Assembly (NCBI RefSeq): GCF_000359605.1
Contig: NZ_APML01000042.1
Span: 1-50,822, forward strand
Length of the DNA stretch: 50,822 nucleotides
From: Gracilibacillus halophilus YIM-C55.5
GTDB lineage: Bacteria > Bacillota > Bacilli > Bacillales > Amphibacillaceae
Direction of reading: 5' to 3'
Positions within the stretch are counted from its first letter, which is position 1, and every line of letters starts with the position of its first letter. The translations under genes and the position numbers were made by a program. The notes under the pieces were generated by a model. The model was not told the DNA's origin and did not search any database. It saw only the letters and a list, made by a program, of their open reading frames with translations. Positions 1 to 8,577 of the stretch are shown here, piece after piece.

Positions 1-18
1 ATTTTACGGACTTAATCA

Positions 19-222
19 GTGAAAGTAGCTGTTTGCACAGAAAATCAATATATGCGTCGAATAAGAGAAGTGAAAGTAGCTGTTTGCACGGAAAATCAAT
101 ATATGCGTCGAATAAGAGATTTGAAAGCATCTGTTTGCATTAAATATTCATTTATCCTGCAAATAGTTAATATAGATGAAGCTGTTTGCAGGATAAACGT
201 ACGTAAACACACATCACAAGCT
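19..222. repeat. 51-bp tandem repeat, four copies
   Basis: The element CTGTTTGCA recurs at 29, 80, 131 and 182, exactly 51 bp apart. Copies 1 and 2 (from 19 and 70) are nearly identical, while copies 3 and 4 have diverged. The last copy holds a perfect 13-bp inverted repeat (151-163 against 185-197, loop of 21). A 69-codon open frame runs through the array, but it only reflects a period divisible by three and has no ribosome binding site. The bases before 19 look like a further decayed copy, so the array may continue to the left of the window. Confidence 0.85.
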
Positions 223-560
223 GATTAGACATGACGTTTACATGTATCTTCTCATGTTTTGAAAAGATACGTTTATTGATTCACAAACGATTGGGGCGGT
301 TTTTGCCTATTTTTCCATTTTGCATAGTTTTTCAATTGATTATTCATTTGTATAGTTCGATAGTGGAAGAATTGCGCAATGTACATGATGCGAGCAGACA
401 GGTGACGAATCATTTTCTGAAAATTTTACGAAAACCGAATATTTATTCAAGTGATTTATAAAAATGCTGTATTATCAGTTTTTACTGAACATAATCAATT
501 TTAAAGCATATAATGCAAATATGGAGAATGTATAAGTATTTAAAAGAATTTCATAAAATA
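223..560. other. Intergenic stretch without recognisable gene
   Basis: No recognisable gene, RNA or terminator is visible. An open frame at 231-461 has no ribosome binding site, no family resemblance and an untidy composition, so it is not called. The sequence becomes very AT-rich towards the promoter at 563. Confidence 0.5.
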
Positions 561-562
561 TA

Positions 563-590
563 TTTACAAATCGATAAAATATGGTACTAT
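563..590 (+). promoter_or_regulatory. SigA-type promoter of the 56-aa membrane peptide
   Basis: The -35 box TTTACA (563-568) and -10 box TACTAT (585-590) are separated by 16 bp. They lie about 50 bp upstream of the small gene at 647. Confidence 0.5.
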
Positions 591-646
591 ATAAGTGAAT
601 TCACTAATAATTGAATAAATTTTTTAAGGAAAGGGGATAGTTGGCT

Positions 647-817
647 ATGGTACTTTCTTTATACATGGTTACACTAACTATTCTGCTCACTTTTCTAGTT
701 TTATCTGTTGGGCAAAAAATCGCAGACCGCAGAAAAAAACTAAAAGTAGAAATGAATTTCGAGGCAGAACAGCAAGCGCAAGTAGAGCCAGTTATAGCTG
801 GTAAGTCAATGAGATAA
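647..817 (+). CDS. Small single-pass membrane peptide (56 aa)
   Basis: The gene starts at ATG 647 behind AAGGAAAGGGGAT, and an in-frame TTG at 641 is too close to that site. Residues 1-22 are hydrophobic (one membrane helix). They are followed by a basic cluster DRRKKLK (27-33) and an acidic and glutamine-rich tail to residue 56, so the basic stretch would stay inside the cell. A promoter lies upstream and a strong terminator directly downstream, so it is its own transcription unit. I do not recognise the family. That it is a real gene rests on the complete promoter, ribosome binding site and terminator around it. Confidence 0.6.
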   Translation: MVLSLYMVTLTILLTFLVLSVGQKIADRRKKLKVEMNFEAEQQAQVEPVIAGKSMR

Positions 818-856
818 ACAACGAACTAGTCCAATACACTAGGCTAGATGAAATAA

Positions 857-890
857 AACCTCCTGAATATAGTATTCAGGAGGTTATTTG
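857..890 (+). terminator. Rho-independent terminator
   Basis: A perfect 13-bp stem (857-869 with 873-885) and a 3-nt loop are followed by a T-rich tail, 40 bp after the 56-aa peptide gene. Confidence 0.8.
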
Positions 891-1040
891 TATTACAGTG
901 CTTTAACAGATAGGGGAACGCGTGATGTATGAGGATTTTTAAAACATTTTTGTCTTTTTTGCTGATTCGCTTCAACATAATTTTTGTAAGTGTTGTTAGT
1001 AAATAATTTATAAATGTATTTAGATTTTCTTAAAAAAAGC

Positions 1041-1071
1041 TTGCAGGTAACGTAACGTCACCTCTTACTCT
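1041..1071 (+). promoter_or_regulatory. MerR-type promoter and operator of the CPBP protease gene
   Basis: TTGCAG (1041-1046) and TACTCT (1066-1071) are 19 bp apart, the long spacer typical of MerR-activated promoters. The spacer is filled by a 19-bp near-perfect palindrome (1045-1063, AGGTAACGT, A, ACGTCACCT, one mismatch). The MerR-family gene at 1782-2510 is next door, so it is the obvious regulator. The pairing is inference. Confidence 0.7.
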
Positions 1072-1093
1072 ATAAAGTAAGGAGGTAATTTAC

Positions 1094-1798
1094 ATGAATA
1101 ATCACGAATCGTTCTTTCTAAAATCACCTTGGACCTGGAAAGAATTACTCAAACTACTAACATTAGTATTAGTGATAGTGCCCATCTTTATAGAGTATCT
1201 GTTAAAAGAATATTTGTTACATGTTCTACAAAATGATCTGTATTCGGGGACAATAGTCGGACTGATTATGTCATTCATTTTTATGTTCGGGCTTTATATC
1301 ATTGCAATGAAGCCACATAATCTTAGTTGGGAAGAAGTCGGTCTGAAGAAGTTCTCAAATAAATATTGGGGGGCCATCTTTGGTTGGACAGTGGTAGTCA
1401 TTGTGACGAGCATCGCAATAGTTGTTGTCATGGATGCCCTTTTAGAAGTTGGATCAGAGAATACCAAAACTGATAGCCTTCAGTCAAGAATGACTCTACT
1501 TAACTTCTTAATCGGTTTTGTATCTGCAGCAATTATTTCACCGTTATATGAAGAAATATTTTATCGTGGATTCCTTTATCGATTCTTACGTAGTAAATTT
1601 GGTATACTTATAAGCATGTTAGGTAGCTCATTTATTTTTATGATCGTTCATATTCCAACTTTTAATACATTACCAATAAATTTCATATCAGGTATTGTAT
1701 TTGCATGGACATATGAAAAATCAGGTTCCATTATTCCAGCAATGATAATACATGCAACATTTAATGGACTTGCCATCATCCTTACTGCCCTTGGATGA
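1094..1798 (+). CDS. CPBP family intramembrane glutamic-type protease (CAAX protease/Abi)
   Basis: This 234-aa polytopic membrane protein carries the family's catalytic set: E153-E154 and R158 in EEIFYRG, H186 in the next helix, and the H220/N224 pair in IIHATFN. Members of the family cleave prenylated or membrane-associated peptides, and in Firmicutes they often serve bacteriocin self-immunity or signalling. The start at 1094 has a consensus AAGGAGG site. Its 3' end overlaps by 17 bp the convergent MerR gene, and its promoter carries a MerR operator, so the two look like a regulator and its target. The substrate is unknown. Confidence 0.85.
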   Translation: MNNHESFFLKSPWTWKELLKLLTLVLVIVPIFIEYLLKEYLLHVLQNDLYSGTIVGLIMSFIFMFGLYIIAMKPHNLSWEEVGLKKFSNKYWGAIFGWTVVVIVTSIAIVVVMDALLEVGSENTKTDSLQSRMTLLNFLIGFVSAAIISPLYEEIFYRGFLYRFLRSKFGILISMLGSSFIFMIVHIPTFNTLPINFISGIVFAWTYEKSGSIIPAMIIHATFNGLAIILTALG

Positions 1799-2510
1799 TG
1801 GCATAAGCTTCTTCGATAAAATCTATAATTTCTGGTTTTATAGGATATAAATTTAGTTCATTTGAAGATTTTTGAGAGCGACGTATTTCCCAAAATTTCG
1901 CCATCAAGTTTTGATCCCCTTGAAACGTTTCCTCTGAAAGAATATCCATGTCTTCTATAATCAGTTTAGCCTGTTCGGATGCTGGAGAGACCTCGTTTTT
2001 TATGCATAATTCAATCCGCTTAATTATATTGATCCATTTTCTTGTAGATGAGTTATCATTCTCTAATTTCGGCAACCTTTCATGTAATGTTTCTTGCTCA
2101 TCAAAAGAAAAAAACGAGCTCCATGATCTAGTCTGCTCTGATGGGACAATGAGTGAGATTAAATCTTCCCAATTTATTGTATCTTCTAGTTTAAGAATGT
2201 GAAGCAAAGAAACTGTATGTGAAATGGATTTTTGTATGTGAGATAATTGTTCTTCTAAATATGATTTATGAGCTAATAGTATGTTCTGTATCGACTGCTC
2301 TTTTATAATCTTTTTAATCTCTTCGAGTGGTAGAGAAAGGGATTTAAGTAGCATAACCTTTTCAAAGATTAAACAGTCTTCTGCTGAATAGAAACGTTTT
2401 CCGCCTTCGCCTAGTTTTGATGGACGAACCAGACCGATCTGATCATAATATCTGATGGTCCTAATTGAAACTTTGAACCGCTTGGCTAATTCCCCGCTTG
2501 ATATATACAT
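1782..2510 (-). CDS. MerR family transcriptional regulator
   Basis: The 242-aa protein opens with a standard MerR winged helix (residues 1-70), including the RTIRYYDQIGLVRP recognition element and the LPLEEIKKII helix, followed by an effector part of about 170 mostly helical residues. I see no metal-ligand cysteine pattern. The start is supported by GGAGAGATCACC just upstream. The gene converges on the CPBP protease gene, whose promoter holds a MerR palindrome in a 19-bp spacer, so that gene is the likely target. The inducer is unknown. Confidence 0.85.
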   Translation of the reverse strand: MYISSGELAKRFKVSIRTIRYYDQIGLVRPSKLGEGGKRFYSAEDCLIFEKVMLLKSLSLPLEEIKKIIKEQSIQNILLAHKSYLEEQLSHIQKSISHTVSLLHILKLEDTINWEDLISLIVPSEQTRSWSSFFSFDEQETLHERLPKLENDNSSTRKWINIIKRIELCIKNEVSPASEQAKLIIEDMDILSEETFQGDQNLMAKFWEIRRSQKSSNELNLYPIKPEIIDFIEEAYAIIQGQ

Positions 2511-2704
2511 GGTGATCTCTCCATAACGATAGATTTTTCCTAATGATAATTATTAAGTTAACTGTCTTTTTCGTTAATGTAAATTCATTGTTTCATACGT
2601 TTGTAGGATAAATGTCTAAGTAGAAAGTATTATTGTTTCGCAGTTTTACTTATTTCTGAGAAAACACTTCGTATAAAAACGGTTATCATGATCTCATTTC
2701 TACA

Positions 2705-3484
2705 TCAATATTCCCACTCTTCTCTAAGGTGTAAATAAAGAATAAATAGCATTGCTTCTTGCTGATCGATAGGTAACTGATCGGGTTCTCGATTGATTTT
2801 TGGCAGCAAAATACGACCGACCTGTTGTGTCAATGATTCTTTTTGATCGAGAGATAATGTGATCAATCGTTGACAATAGGTCTGCAATAGTTGCCAATCG
2901 TGATAATCTATCTTCTGGCGCTGATAATGATCAATCGACAATTGTTCTTTGCTCCAACCTTTTTCTTGGATGAATTTGTCCACTTTGTTATGTTTCTTTC
3001 GTTGGTGTTCATGAATCACAATGGTTCCAGCTGTTATATCACCTAAACGTTTATGTTTCGAATGTAGAAAGACAAGCAATATCCCAATCAGATATGCTGT
3101 TGGTAAACTATCAATCAGACGCATAAAATTACGAATGATGCTGGATAAGAAGGTGATACGGTGACCATTTTCTTGTATGACACGAATCCCTAATAATCGT
3201 TTTCCAACTGTACGACCTGCCCAAAAGTATTCGCTAAAGATAAAATAGCCGAAATTAATCACAAAAAGTAAGATGATCATGAATACGAATATCCATGAAC
3301 TCATATCCGATGAGATCATTGGATCAATCATAACGAAAAATAGTAACAAAAATAATAAAAATTGAAAGAAATATAAAATGCTATAATCGATTATGGCAGC
3401 TGTGGCACGTGATCCTAATCCAGCTGTTTGAAATTGTAGTGAAACATATTCAGGCGTTTTGACCTGTAACTGTTCCTGTTCCAT
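2705..3484 (-). CDS. RDD family membrane protein
   Basis: The 259-aa protein has the RDD signature: R26 and D33 in the first helix region, three membrane segments (about 34-52, 60-82 and 125-145), GRTVGKRLLGIRV between them, and RLGDITAGTIVI at the end of the domain. The C-terminal 90 residues are soluble and charged. It is divergent from the SpoIIM-like gene, with a 100-bp shared promoter region. It belongs by context to the MoxR/DUF58 neighbourhood that follows, in which RDD and SpoIIM-like proteins are frequent partners. The biochemical function of RDD proteins is not settled. Confidence 0.85.
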   Translation of the reverse strand: MEQEQLQVKTPEYVSLQFQTAGLGSRATAAIIDYSILYFFQFLLFLLLFFVMIDPMISSDMSSWIFVFMIILLFVINFGYFIFSEYFWAGRTVGKRLLGIRVIQENGHRITFLSSIIRNFMRLIDSLPTAYLIGILLVFLHSKHKRLGDITAGTIVIHEHQRKKHNKVDKFIQEKGWSKEQLSIDHYQRQKIDYHDWQLLQTYCQRLITLSLDQKESLTQQVGRILLPKINREPDQLPIDQQEAMLFILYLHLREEWEY

Positions 3485-3584
3485 CGAATCCCTCTCTCTT
3501 TTTAGTTAAATTATTCCAAACACCTATATTTTCAAGCGATGATTGAGTATAATAGATGTATCATACAACATAAGGTGATGTTCA

Positions 3585-4553
3585 ATGAAGCTGAATCAAT
3601 TTATTAAACAACATCGTTCCGAATGGGACGCATTACAACGATTAACGAATAAAATGAAGAAGAAACCATCGAGCGAGACGATCGATGAATTTCATCATGT
3701 GTATCAGAAAGTGACACAACATTTGTCTTATGCGCAAACGTACTTTCCGAACGAGAATGTTACGCAACATTTGAATCAAATGGTTGCGTATGCACATAAT
3801 ACATTATATTCTTCGCAACAATCTTCCTGGAAGCAGTTGTACACCTTTTTTAGTAGCAAATTTGTCGGATTGTTGCTTGATCAATGGAAAGCCATTATGG
3901 TTGCGATGTTACTTTTTTGCTTAGGTGGTGTAGCCAGTTTTTTTGCTGTCGTCGACAATCCGTTGCACCTGTATGGCATTTTGCCTGAAGAAATGGTGCA
4001 AGGCGTTGAACCGGAACAACTTGGGGAAGATCCTCAAGCGGTTAATGCCCCGGTTATGTCAACGCAGATTATGACAAATAACATTCGAGTAGCTATTTTA
4101 GCTTTTGCAGGTGGCATTACATTCGGACTTTTGACGACTTATGTGTTGATATACAATGGCATTTTAGTTGGAGCACTCGCAGGTATGTATTGGAATCATG
4201 GCCATTCTTACAGTTTTTGGGCCTATATTGTCCCGCACGGTGTCATTGAGTTGATGGCCATTTTCATTGCAGGCGGTGCTGGATTACTTATGGGATACAA
4301 ACTGTTTGTACCAGGCAATGTATCTAGAATGTATCAACTAAAAGCTCAAACGATTCGTTCGGTTCAAATGTTACTCGGAACCATTCCGTTATTTGTGATA
4401 GCGGGCATTATTGAAGGATACATAACGCCCGCAGATTTATCACTTGAGATGAAATATGCAGTTGCTGTAATCACGGGTCTTGGACTAATGGTTTATATGG
4501 TCGTGGGTCATTTCTTATTAAAGCGAAAGCAATTACAACAGTCCACGGTTTAA
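3585..4553 (+). CDS. Stage II sporulation protein M-like membrane protein (SpoIIM/DUF95)
   Basis: The 322-aa protein has a soluble N-terminal 90 residues followed by about six membrane helices, with the family hallmarks LLTTYVLIYNGILVGALAG and YIVPHGVIELMAIFIAGGAGL. True SpoIIM acts with SpoIID and SpoIIP in engulfment, but this longer DUF95 form next to MoxR/DUF58 genes is a distinct branch, so a sporulation role should not be assumed. The start at 3585 follows AAGGTGATG. Its end overlaps the convergent DUF58 gene by 21 bp. The only plus-strand promoter sign is TATAAT at 3548, without a clear -35. Confidence 0.85.
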   Translation: MKLNQFIKQHRSEWDALQRLTNKMKKKPSSETIDEFHHVYQKVTQHLSYAQTYFPNENVTQHLNQMVAYAHNTLYSSQQSSWKQLYTFFSSKFVGLLLDQWKAIMVAMLLFCLGGVASFFAVVDNPLHLYGILPEEMVQGVEPEQLGEDPQAVNAPVMSTQIMTNNIRVAILAFAGGITFGLLTTYVLIYNGILVGALAGMYWNHGHSYSFWAYIVPHGVIELMAIFIAGGAGLLMGYKLFVPGNVSRMYQLKAQTIRSVQMLLGTIPLFVIAGIIEGYITPADLSLEMKYAVAVITGLGLMVYMVVGHFLLKRKQLQQSTV

Positions 4554-5888
4554 TGTTTGAATATAATGGGAAACAGCAGTTACCGCTAATTGATCAGCAG
4601 GGGCTTCCAGCATAGGGAGTCCGTGTTTTTCCCATTTTGTCATCACTTGTTTTTGGTACAGATATTGTTTCTGTGCAATGCTTTTTCGCATGGCAATCGC
4701 CGTTGTCTCTGGTGTCTGGCTTATTGTTTTTTGTAACAAACGGTCTTCAATTCCTAACATGAGGAATAAATGACGTTTGCGTAATTGTTTCATGTAAAAT
4801 AAATGGTGGTCTTCATGAACAAATGTTGCGACATCGCTAAACAATACAATCATACTGCGTTTTTGTTGAAGCGTTTGTGCGTACTGTATGGCTAATGGAT
4901 AATTTGATTCCTGTGCATCGACTTGTACCGCATAAATGGTTTGTAAAATGGTATCTAGATGTTGCAACCCTTTTCCAGCTGGTGCAACAGCTTGAATTTC
5001 TTTTGAAAAAACGACCACTGCTACATAATCACCATTGTCTAATGCTGCAGCTGCTAATGTGATCGCAGCTTCCACTGATTTTTCCAAGCGATTTCCTTCT
5101 TCTAATTCCACGCCCATCATTCGTCCGCAATCAATGCAAATCGTAATATGTTTTCCGTGTTCAGGTTCAAATTCATTAGTCATAATTTCTTGGAATTTTG
5201 CCGACTGGCGCCAATTAATTTTTCGTGGATCATCACCAACGACATAATTTCGCACTTTAGAAAATTCACCAGTGCCACTTTTCATTTTCCGAATTTTTAA
5301 TCCTTCGTGTAACAGATACGTTTGCGCACTTGCTAGATACCGTTTCGTTTCGGAAAGGTTGGGAATCACTTTAATGGTATCAGGTTGTGAAATCGTGACT
5401 TGCTTTTCCCATAGCCCGATCATACTTGTATAACGAATATATAAGTAGTTTATCGAGTATTTGCCACGTACTTGTGGCCACACTTGGTATTCAATCGTAG
5501 CCGCTCGTTGCTTCGGAATGAAAATATTGTTCGGATACGATGGTTGAAATGAACGTGGCAAGTCATCGACAAAACGTACATGCATTGAGAACGCAGAATG
5601 ATTGGTCACAGTAATCGATAGTTGTTCACCTTGATACCGTTCCGTTTCCCTAGGACTCGTTCTTTTTACTGACCACTCGTTTTTGTGTGGGGAAAGAAAC
5701 AAATCAGCTGTACTGACAGCGATCACGATAGCGGTTGATATAAGTAAAAACACCCATGAAAACCGCCAGAATGATAGAAGGAAAAGGATCGCTGTGAATG
5801 CAGAATATAAGATTAATAGTTTTTTCGTCGGTACGATTCCTCTATCTCGGAACAGTAACCGATCCCACCAATTCTTGAATCGTTTCAT
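4533..5888 (-). CDS. DUF58 domain protein (YeaD-like, von Willebrand A-like fold)
   Basis: This 451-aa protein has two N-terminal membrane helices (about residues 24-62) and a beta-rich segment. The DUF58 core follows: GTGEFSKVRNYVVGDDPRK and NWRQSAK at about 205-231, then the vWA-like strand ICIDCGRMM at about 250-258, where the metal-site pattern is D-x-G-R. I chose the start at 5888 because GGAGGG sits 11 nt upstream, while the earlier ATG at 5915 has no such site. The gene overlaps the 3' end of the MoxR gene by 47 bp, implying coupled translation. MoxR ATPases and DUF58 proteins are regular partners, thought to act as a chaperone or metal-insertion pair at the membrane. Confidence 0.88.
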   Translation of the reverse strand: MKRFKNWWDRLLFRDRGIVPTKKLLILYSAFTAILFLLSFWRFSWVFLLISTAIVIAVSTADLFLSPHKNEWSVKRTSPRETERYQGEQLSITVTNHSAFSMHVRFVDDLPRSFQPSYPNNIFIPKQRAATIEYQVWPQVRGKYSINYLYIRYTSMIGLWEKQVTISQPDTIKVIPNLSETKRYLASAQTYLLHEGLKIRKMKSGTGEFSKVRNYVVGDDPRKINWRQSAKFQEIMTNEFEPEHGKHITICIDCGRMMGVELEEGNRLEKSVEAAITLAAAALDNGDYVAVVVFSKEIQAVAPAGKGLQHLDTILQTIYAVQVDAQESNYPLAIQYAQTLQQKRSMIVLFSDVATFVHEDHHLFYMKQLRKRHLFLMLGIEDRLLQKTISQTPETTAIAMRKSIAQKQYLYQKQVMTKWEKHGLPMLEAPADQLAVTAVSHYIQTLNRGLL

Positions 5889-6771
5889 CGATATCGGAAC
5901 CCTCCAGTTCTGCATAAGGAGATAATTGGATTCTATGGCGCAAGCTCGGTAATGCCACGTTTTTTACATCATCAGGCGTTACGTAATCGCGGTCATCTAA
6001 ATAGGCCCATGCTTGTGCTGTTTTAGCGATGGCAATGGCTGCGCGTGTACTAGCGCCGTGTTGAATATGTTCCATTTCTCTTGTTTTGCGGACAATCTGT
6101 GTGATGTAATCAGCAATTTTATCCGTTAATGTGACTGCTTGGACTTGTGATTTTACTTTCTCTACATTTTCCAATGAGAAGATCGGTTCTAAGTTAACAG
6201 GTTCATTTTGTTCATGGATGACTTGTTGTAACACTTGTGTTTCTTCTGCTAGATCAGGAAAATCAATTTGTAATTTAAAGACAAAACGATCTTGTTGTGC
6301 TTCAGGTAAAGGGTAGGTCCCTTCGAATTCAATTGGATTCTGTGTGGCGGCAACAAAAAAGAAATCCGGTAATGGATAAGTTTCACCTTGAATGGTGACT
6401 TGTTGTTCTTCCATAGCTTCTAACAAGGCCGCTTGCGTTTTAGCAGGTGTACGGTTGATTTCATCAGCTAATAATACATGGGTAAAAATCGGACCTTTTA
6501 ATGTTTGGAAGTCCTGCTCTTTCATGTTATAAATCGCGCTTCCCGTAATATCGCTTGGCAATAGGTCAGGTGTGAATTGGATTCGTTGAAAATCCCCACT
6601 GAATAGTTTGGCTAAGGTTTTGACCATTTGTGTTTTGCCTGTACCAGGTACGCCTTCAATTAAAACATGCCCTCCAGCAAGCGCGGCTGTTAATAATAAA
6701 CGTAAATTTTTTCGTTGGCCTAATATTCGTTTGTCGTATTGTGTGAGTAAAGATGCAATGGTTTCACTCAT
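5842..6771 (-). CDS. MoxR family AAA+ ATPase (YeaC-like)
   Basis: The 309-aa protein has all AAA+ landmarks: Walker A GVPGTGKT (40-47), Walker B LLADEINR (100-107), sensor 1 ATQNP (142-146) and EAQQDRF (157-163). Arginines follow in the C-terminal lid. MoxR proteins couple ATP hydrolysis to maturation of partner proteins, usually a vWA or DUF58 protein encoded next to them, as here. The start at 6771 is preceded by GAGGTGG, and its ATGA overlaps the stop of the DUF4350 gene by 4 bp, so both are in one operon. Confidence 0.92.
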   Translation of the reverse strand: MSETIASLLTQYDKRILGQRKNLRLLLTAALAGGHVLIEGVPGTGKTQMVKTLAKLFSGDFQRIQFTPDLLPSDITGSAIYNMKEQDFQTLKGPIFTHVLLADEINRTPAKTQAALLEAMEEQQVTIQGETYPLPDFFFVAATQNPIEFEGTYPLPEAQQDRFVFKLQIDFPDLAEETQVLQQVIHEQNEPVNLEPIFSLENVEKVKSQVQAVTLTDKIADYITQIVRKTREMEHIQHGASTRAAIAIAKTAQAWAYLDDRDYVTPDDVKNVALPSLRHRIQLSPYAELEGSDIDETIQELVGSVTVPR

Positions 6772-7904
6772 CTTGCTTCCACCTCTTTCTGCAGATTATC
6801 AATTTTTTTCGACCAGTAGACAAATTCTTGTTTATGAATCGATTCTTTTTGAAGCAATTGCTCCATTTTGTCGGCGATTGACTCCAGTTCTTCGCTTGAG
6901 TAGCCTTCGATTTTACCAGCTAAATAGGTGAAACGTTCATGCCAACTTCTGTGAAAAGAAACACCATATTTCATTTTTACTGTTTCTTTGAAATAATGGG
7001 CTTGATCATGAAGTGCGGTTTGATAATTCTTTCCTTTACGATACCACTTTGCTAGTGCACGAATGCGTTCATCACTGAAGCGGACAGTTTCCTCTCGTAC
7101 TGGGTATATTGGACCGAATCGCTTTCCACGGAACCATAACCATAAAATGGTCAGCAATATGCCTTCAATAAGAATGACATATGTCCAATCAGGATATACG
7201 GATACTGATGAAAGGGGACTCTGTACGTGCTTATATTGATCAAAAATCACTTGTTCTGCTGATTGAAAGTGAATCGTATCTAAAAGTATTTCAGCATGAT
7301 CTGTTTTTGTAATATGTTGATTCATACTCCATTGTGGTTCGGTGATGACAATTAAGCTACCTTCACCTATGGCCCGTTTCAGCCCAATGGTCCCGTATTC
7401 GTCTTTTAATAAAATGGTATCAGTCTCATGATGTTCGAGACGAATGTTTGAATAGCTGATCGCTTCGTATTTCTCATTATTTCCTTGTAGTTCATACGTT
7501 TCTTCTGCTTGCATCTCAAAACTTTGAAAAGGAGATGCGTTGATATTCATCCAACCATCTGGATTTTCCTTTAAGACGACTAATTGATTTCCGGCTTGTA
7601 TATATTCCTTGTATCCGTCTAACTCATCCTCATTGGTTAAGATCGGTGGATCAATTAATATACGTAATTGGTTTTGATCTGTATTTGCCAGATGGAGTGG
7701 CGACGTTTCTTCAATGGTCGCTGTTATATTTTCTTCTTTTAAATACGTATAGATTGCTTTCGTTCCAGTTGGGGATGGAGATTCAGTCATATATGCCGGA
7801 TATTCTTTCGGTGGTGAACTTGTCGAAAATAGGCTAATAAATATGATAAAAAGAAAGAGGAATAATATCCATAACCACCCGTTTTTTTTGAATAAGTTAG
7901 TCAT
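6768..7904 (-). CDS. DUF4350 domain-containing membrane protein
   Basis: The 378-aa protein has one N-terminal membrane helix (about 8-26), an extracytoplasmic DUF4350 region beginning with the SPTGTKAIYTYL motif, a second helix in the last third (YVILIEGILLTILWLWF) and a charged C-terminal cytoplasmic part. The start at 7904 is set by GGAGG 8 nt upstream; an earlier ATG at 7937 lies inside the preceding gene with no site. It overlaps the upstream DUF4129 gene by 8 bp. The function is not known. DUF4350 with DUF4129 and MoxR/DUF58 is a recurrent combination in Firmicutes and Actinobacteria. Confidence 0.82.
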   Translation of the reverse strand: MTNLFKKNGWLWILFLFLFIIFISLFSTSSPPKEYPAYMTESPSPTGTKAIYTYLKEENITATIEETSPLHLANTDQNQLRILIDPPILTNEDELDGYKEYIQAGNQLVVLKENPDGWMNINASPFQSFEMQAEETYELQGNNEKYEAISYSNIRLEHHETDTILLKDEYGTIGLKRAIGEGSLIVITEPQWSMNQHITKTDHAEILLDTIHFQSAEQVIFDQYKHVQSPLSSVSVYPDWTYVILIEGILLTILWLWFRGKRFGPIYPVREETVRFSDERIRALAKWYRKGKNYQTALHDQAHYFKETVKMKYGVSFHRSWHERFTYLAGKIEGYSSEELESIADKMEQLLQKESIHKQEFVYWSKKIDNLQKEVEAR

Positions 7905-8565
7905 TGGTGATTCCTCCTTCATTGCCTTTCGGTTCACGAATACGGTCGATTTCTTCTATTTTATTTAAGATTTTCTCGTAATAGTCTTGAATGGAAGATA
8001 AGGTAGTCGATTGTTCACCATATGTCACCCGGTCAAAAAATAGGGCCAATTGATCGAAATCATCTGCTAATGTTTGATTGGTGTGACGAATTTCATCAAA
8101 ATAGTCCCAATTTGTCTTCCATTTCTTCGCTTTTACCAGCTGTTTAGTATCTAATTGTAATAACAACGCCAAAAAGAAATGGCGGGTAGCTACACGATAT
8201 CTTTCGTTGTCCATGGCTTCTTTGCCTGCATGTAAATGCTTTTTATAGTCCCATTCTAGTTCGGCTGTTGATTGAAAAGGCCGTTGACGCCTCACTTGTT
8301 GTTTACGAATGATGTTCGTGGTGAGAAGAACAAGTCCAATCATGAAAGCAAGTACCAATACGCCAATAATGGTATAGACGATGGTCGATCCCGCAGTAGA
8401 ACCTGCTTCAAATGAGTCGAACATTTGAGACAAAAGGTTATTTAACCAAGAAGTCACTTGATTCCAAATCCGTTCTAGAAAACTGCGATGATCTTCATAA
8501 TAGACTTGGTATTCCTCGCGCTCGGTAATCTCGATTAACTTTTCTTTTGCATTGTCATTGCTCAT
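7897..8565 (-). CDS. DUF4129 domain-containing membrane protein
   Basis: The 222-aa protein has a soluble N-terminal 60 residues and a membrane helix at about 62-85 (IVYTIIGVLVLAFMIGLVLL). The charged helical C-terminal domain of the DUF4129 type has a tyrosine/arginine-rich stretch and runs from YKKHLHAGKEAMDNERYRVA to the end. In other bacteria this domain is often fused to or next to transglutaminase-like proteins and DUF58; no transglutaminase domain is seen here. The start is supported by GAGGAGATTGTGA. It lies 12 bp after the upstream membrane protein gene and overlaps the DUF4350 gene, in the same operon. Confidence 0.78.
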   Translation of the reverse strand: MSNDNAKEKLIEITEREEYQVYYEDHRSFLERIWNQVTSWLNNLLSQMFDSFEAGSTAGSTIVYTIIGVLVLAFMIGLVLLTTNIIRKQQVRRQRPFQSTAELEWDYKKHLHAGKEAMDNERYRVATRHFFLALLLQLDTKQLVKAKKWKTNWDYFDEIRHTNQTLADDFDQLALFFDRVTYGEQSTTLSSIQDYYEKILNKIEEIDRIREPKGNEGGITND

Positions 8566-8577
8566 TCACAATCTCCT

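Noticed and set aside
19..222. Possible CRISPR array
   Set aside because: The 51-bp units are contiguous, without unique spacers, and no cas gene is present in the window.
19..228. Open frame of 69 codons across the left repeat
   Set aside because: It exists because the 51-bp period is divisible by three; it has no ribosome binding site and the protein is just the repeat translated.
231..461. 76-codon open frame
   Set aside because: No ribosome binding site, no recognisable domain, and it follows directly on the repeat; most likely chance.
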